In this document: one piece after another, positions 60,417 through 64,000 of the stretch | Layout: each line of letters starts with the position of its first letter | How positions within the stretch are numbered: position 1 is the stretch's first letter | Source of the DNA: Diplonema papillatum | Taxonomy: Eukaryota; Euglenozoa; Diplonemea; Diplonemida; Diplonemidae | Assembly (NCBI GenBank): GCA_030068145.1 | Contig: JAPJBO010000220.1 | Location: 1-64,000 of the forward strand | Reading direction: 5' to 3' | DNA: 64,000 nucleotides | Made by a program: the position numbers and the translations under genes | The notes under the pieces: generated by a model | The model's input: only the letters and a program-made list of their open reading frames with translations | Databases searched by the model: none | Told to the model about the DNA's origin: nothing

Positions 60417-60456
60417 GGGTGGGTGGTGGGTGGGGGTGGGGGGTGGGTGGGTGGGT
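60417..60456 (+). repeat. G-rich tract, likely G-quadruplex former
   Basis: At least eight runs of three or more G separated by single T or GT within 40 bp, starting 30 bp after the minisatellite. Confidence 0.85.
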
Positions 60457-60462
60457 ATGTGA

Positions 60463-60848
60463 AGAACGGTTTAGACTTGGAGGTTCAGCAAAGAAGCAGG
60501 CACCGCCACTTCGCACCGTCTGGTGCTGTGCTACGCTCCACAAACCCAACCCGCAACGTACCACAAAACTCCCGCATCAACAAATCCACAAGACCCAGAC
60601 TGTAAGAGCCGAACCAAATCAGCATCGCAAAAAAAGAAAGTGCCGTTTGTGGCGGTCGAGGTGGTCGTTGACGAGGCGATGCGGACTCTGCAGAGTGGAC
60701 CGTAAACTGGATGGCAATGACAAATGTTTGAACAAGGGATTAGACGTGGAGGTGCAGCGGAAGCGAGATGCCGCCACTTTGCACCGCCCGGTGCACTACA
60801 GTTCGCAAACCCGACCCGCAACACATCACAAAAACCTCCTCCTGCAGT
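60463..60848 (+). repeat. diverged direct duplication of about 110 bp
   Basis: 60470-60575 and 60740-60845 share ttagac-tggaggt-cagc, gccgccact-tgcaccg, cacaaacccaacccgcaac-type blocks in the same order. The intervening 170 bp are unrelated. No gene is seen. Confidence 0.7.
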
Positions 60849-61630
60849 AAATTAGAGCAGTTTACGACCTGTGATCACGAGCTCGCACTCAGCTCCTGTG
60901 GCTATGGGCACCACTCTCACTCCCCAAGCCTTCCCCTGCCTGCCTCCCCGCTTATACGCTAAAGCCACACCCACCTCGTGTGGGGCGTATCCTTTTCCGG
61001 TGATACCATTCCTTCCTCGTTTTCTTTACGCTGGAACGAGGGGACTGTGTACGCCTGCACACTGGCGGGCAAGAACAGGCAACGACAGGCTCGGCACAGC
61101 CAATGGTGTATTGTCGGGTGTCCGATCGAGAAAACACCCAAAGCCCGAACTGCAGACGCCCTGCGCGCATAAACAAAAGGAGCCACGGCTCCTGAGGGAA
61201 GAGACGTATTCGCAAAGAAACGGGCCGAGGGCACGAGCCCCGACGTAACCAGGTGGAAGGGGCAGTGGGGTCTGTACGCTACGGCTGCGACGAACACGGT
61301 TCCAATCCAGTTATTGGGTGGTTGACGGCGGCGCATCCGCAGCAGCAGCGAAGTCAACCACCGCCACCGTCCACGCGCGGGCGGGGATGAACACGAAACC
61401 TTCCGAACCACGGAGAAGAAGAAGGCAGAGGAGAACCGGGGGTAGTGAAGTAACGAAGCCCGCGGGGTATCGGCACCAGTCTGTCGTGAGCGTGCCACAC
61501 CCTGGCAAAGACAAGCACATTTGGCCAGGCGTGCAGGAGATTACTTGCGCACGTGCCAGGCAAGCACCGGCAGCACAGGTCGCAAGTGCCAGCGAGGTAG
61601 TCGCATGGGGACCCCCAGTCCCAAACAGGG
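60849..61630. other. gene-poor region
   Basis: GC-rich open frames on both strands, none recognisable. Confidence 0.45.
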
Positions 61631-61698
61631 AAACTACCCGAAACTACCCGAAACTCCCCGAAACCCCCCGAAACTCCCCGAAACTCCCCGAAACTTGG
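61631..61698 (+). repeat. 10-bp minisatellite, array 2
   Basis: Units aaactacccg (twice), aaactccccg (three times) and aaaccccccg, in perfect 10-bp register, ending at aaacttggg. Confidence 0.92.
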
Positions 61699-61786
61699 GT
61701 CAGGATCAGGTGGAAGACGGTCTAATGCGGGCAAATTAACCGGTACGCATCCGCGATTGTCGCCGGAACCACATTTGTTGTCAGGG

Positions 61787-61890
61787 CACCATAAAGTCCA
61801 GAAAATCCATGGTAGAAAGTAAACCCAAAACACCGTCACTAAAGGCATTAAAAGACGCTGAAAGTAAATAATGTTGTCGACAACGAATAG
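61787..61890 (+). repeat. short dispersed repeat, copy 2
   Basis: Matches 15480-15565 in the blocks aaagtccagaaaatccatggta and gttgtcgacaacgaa. Confidence 0.65.
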
Positions 61891-62108
61891 CAAAATAAAC
61901 CAAAACTACGCAGTTCTTTACTCTTATCTACAGCGCGTCACCAAATTCCTCGGGATCGACGGTAACAAAAAGGTCCACTCGGACAACCGACAACAACACG
62001 GAATTCACACGCCAGGCGCAAAGGGGGGGAAAAAGCGTCCGCCGTTGGCTCTGCGGGCGTCGGGTAGGGGGCTCGGGAGAGCCCCTTACCCGCGCGCGGG
62101 GGGGACGG
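61891..62108. other. upstream region of phosphatase gene
   Basis: Unique and increasingly GC-rich towards the ATG. No further element is recognised. Confidence 0.45.
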
Positions 62109-62660
62109 ATGGGCATGCAGAATTCGCCGAACGATGCGCCGAGGATCGCGGCAGACGCCCTCGTGATCAGAGTGTGCTCTTGGAATGTGGCGGAGATCGC
62201 GGTGGAGGACGTGCAGACGTCAAGGAGCTGCGTGCGGGACTGGCTGCTCGGCGAAGGTGTTGAGCGCAGGAGGCCGGACGTGATCGCAGTCGGGCTGCAA
62301 GAGGTCGACATGAGTGCGAAGGCGCTGCTGCAGGAGCGGACGAAGCCCGGGGTCGAGTGGGCGAAGCTGCTGACGGAGTGCCTGCAGGGCGGCGCGGAGA
62401 AATACACCCTCGTCGCGTCGGATCAGCTGACGGGGATCGCGCTGTTCATCTTCGCGGAAAGCGCGTCCGTCTACCCGTTCATCGACAACGTAGAGGTCCT
62501 GCCCATTCGCACCGGATTTTTCTACGCGTTCGGAAACAAGGGAGCCCTTTGTTCTCGCTTCGCTTTCCGACGGAAGTCGTTTTGCTTCGTCAACTGCCAT
62601 CTAGCCGCGCACCAACGGAGAGTGAAGCGCAGGAACAAGGACCATCATCGAATTCTCAAG
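62109..62660 (+). CDS. inositol-polyphosphate 5-phosphatase-like, first exon (partial)
   Basis: The exon encodes the first 184 residues of a catalytic domain that removes the 5-phosphate of inositol lipids or soluble inositol phosphates. Family motifs: VCSWNVAE (about 22-29), DVIAVGLQEVDMS (about 57-69, with the metal-binding Glu), a TGFFYAFGNKGA block (about 135-146) and CFVNCHLAAHQ followed by RN-D (about 160-178). The reading frame meets a good donor, AAG|GTATGA, at 62660/62661. The later motifs (W-GD-NYR and SDH) are not found in the remaining 1.3 kb, so the following exon(s) probably lie beyond the window. ATG 62109 is chosen as first in frame; a second ATG is two codons later. Type (synaptojanin- or OCRL-like) cannot be told. 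Confidence 0.82.
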
Positions 62661-63740
62661 GTATGACTTCGCGCGACAACTCCTTTTTCGCAACCCTTTT
62701 GTTGGTGGCCGAAGGCACCAAAGCTCAACACACCGGTTCTCTTACCCCGTGTACCTTAAGAACGCAGCGCACAAAGGATCGCTTCCCATATTGCCAGAGG
62801 TCGCCCGGAGACTTTAAAACCCCGGAGTTTCAAGCGATAAAAACTGAGAACCTATCGCAGCACGCCACGAACCCGTTAGTCGGAACGTCATGCACTGACG
62901 ACACTTCGCCACATCACACGGCATTGCAAAATTCGTATCCTGTTTGAAAGTACAGAAGCCTCACAGCCTCAATGGTCAACTGGAGACCCTAAAACACCGA
63001 ACCTCTAGTGGCCAATGTGCAATCTGAGGGCCTCTCAGGGCCCAGCCTTCGTGAAGATACGTCGCGTCGCTGTATTGAGCCTATTTCCTGGGCTGCAAGA
63101 ATTCGGCGACACAATATATCGAATGGGATGTTAGGCAACTTCTGTTCGCACTGCCCTTGCGACAGGTGTGGTGGAGAAGGGAGCAAGCTAGCTTGGGTGT
63201 CTGCGCATGATGGACAAACCCATTACTTCGGGCCTGGAAATTTGGTGTACCTTACCGTATTGTTTCCGGCTCGCTACGCGAGCCGAAGAATTGATTATTT
63301 GTGTACGAACTGGGTGAAGATGACCACTACACTACATTAGAGGGCCACACATGTTACGACCATTAATCAGAGTGCGTAGTGTGTCTCCATTCTTCTACTG
63401 TACTCAGAGACAAAATGCCGCGGGTTCCAGTCGCAAATCCTGGCTGTTGCTTACCGCCGCGATACCGGGGGTGAAGGCCGGAGAGGAGGCAGAGATGTGC
63501 AACACTAGCGGGTGAACCCCCAAAGTGCAGAAACCGCTGAAAAAACAGTGAAAACGCAAAAAGCCGTTGGCGGTCCAATTTGGAAAATGGGCCGGAGACC
63601 AAGGTAATGACCTGCTCTTGCAGGATTAGTTTCCGTTGCAGATTTAGACCGATGGTCATCTGCAAACCGACTTGGCCGCAGGGATTATCCTGTATGGTTA
63701 AAAAAATTTTTTTTCACCGAAAAAAAAAAATTCTGAAAAC
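62661..63740. other. presumed intron or intergenic
   Basis: Begins with the splice donor of the phosphatase exon. No continuation of the protein and no other gene is recognised. Confidence 0.5.
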
Positions 63741-63966
63741 AGGCCGGTGAAAATATATATTTTCCTCGGGGAAACAACAGGGCTTTTTTTCCCCCGAAGT
63801 GGTTTTTTCTCCCGAGCCGGGAGGCGAGGGAGAAAAAACCACTGAGGGGGAAAAAATGGCCCGAGGGATGTTTTTCTCCCGAGCCGGGAGGCGAGGGAGA
63901 AAAACATCCCGAGGGCCACTGCCCCAGTATTTCCCCGAGGAATGGTATTTTTTTACCGGCTGGCGG
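63741..63966. repeat. complex foldback: two GA/GA hairpins inside an outer inverted repeat
   Basis: Outer arms: gccggt ... cctcggggaaa on the left (from 63743) and tttccccgagg ... accggc on the right (to about 63963). Inside are two hairpins in tandem. Hairpin A (63784-63856) has ccccc, GA, a perfect 16-bp stem, GA, gcc, loop ggga, then the mirror arms. Hairpin B (63859-63915) has ggccc, GA, a different perfect 16-bp stem, GA, gcc, loop ggga, then the mirror arms. In both, GA faces GA at both interruptions. Confidence 0.93.
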
Positions 63967-64000
63967 ACTTTTATTCCCGAGAACGCGTGCTGTTCATGAC

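Noticed and set aside
62667..63740. Second exon of the phosphatase gene
   Set aside because: I looked for the W-GD-NYR and SDH motifs in all + frames and found none, so the next exon is probably outside the window.
1..64000. Prokaryotic origin or contamination
   Set aside because: Introns, histones, a cytosolic ribosomal protein and a mitochondrial EF-G occur along the contig, and repeat families link its two ends (for example 621-680 with 59826-59890).

Overview
The window is nuclear DNA of a microbial eukaryote. It has GT-AG introns (RPS24, mitochondrial EF-G), histone genes, a ribosomal protein, a mitochondrial elongation factor and several families of eukaryotic mobile DNA. The lineage cannot be fixed from the sequence alone. 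Hints point to a deep-branching protist, perhaps near dinoflagellates or other alveolates. The H4 and H2A are very divergent, the linker histone is a lysine-rich tail with no globular domain, the large non-LTR reverse transcriptase resembles types I associate with dinoflagellates, and every host gene I can support lies on the + strand. This placement is inference.

Layout. 1-3.7 kb is repeats: a 16-bp minisatellite, a 0.9-kb tandem array with an inversion centre, and a dispersed repeat. 3.7-9.7 kb holds two 5'-truncated copies of a retroelement carrying a ubiquitin-specific protease (USP). Between them lies an apparently intact two-gene DNA transposon (5433-8833) whose terminal inverted repeats are arrays of 16-bp palindromes. 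10.3-15.4 kb is an intact non-LTR retrotransposon (endonuclease-RT, 1656 aa) flanked by 56-bp direct repeats. 16.6-31.0 kb is a histone cluster of 13 genes: four H1-like, two H4 and seven H2A, with no H3 or H2B. The order H1-H1-H4-H2A occurs twice, so the cluster looks segmentally duplicated. Twelve of the 13 genes are followed by a 16-nt covarying hairpin of the histone 3' stem-loop class. 31.3-44.3 kb holds mitochondrial EF-G (3 exons), a divergent actin-family gene, two 3-exon RPS24 genes and a two-zinc-finger protein. Between them are a 772-bp inverted-repeat element with a 4-bp target duplication and a composite repeat. 44.3-62.1 kb is gene-poor and full of decayed mobile DNA: a tyrosine-recombinase fragment inside an inverted-repeat element, a minus-strand RT pseudogene, more palindrome arrays, and a third retroelement copy that shows RT and USP fused in one frame. 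62.1 kb to the end has the first exon of an inositol-polyphosphate 5-phosphatase-like gene and a striking foldback structure.

The three most novel-looking systems are the RT-USP fusion retroelement (3.7-5.4, 8.8-9.7 and 55.5-58.3 kb), the palindrome-array DNA transposon (5.4-8.8 kb, with related ends at 55.1-55.4 kb), and a set of foldbacks whose stems are interrupted almost only by GA opposite GA (50.1, 63.8 and probably 58.9 kb). The divergent histones and their paired 3' hairpins are the most interesting host feature.
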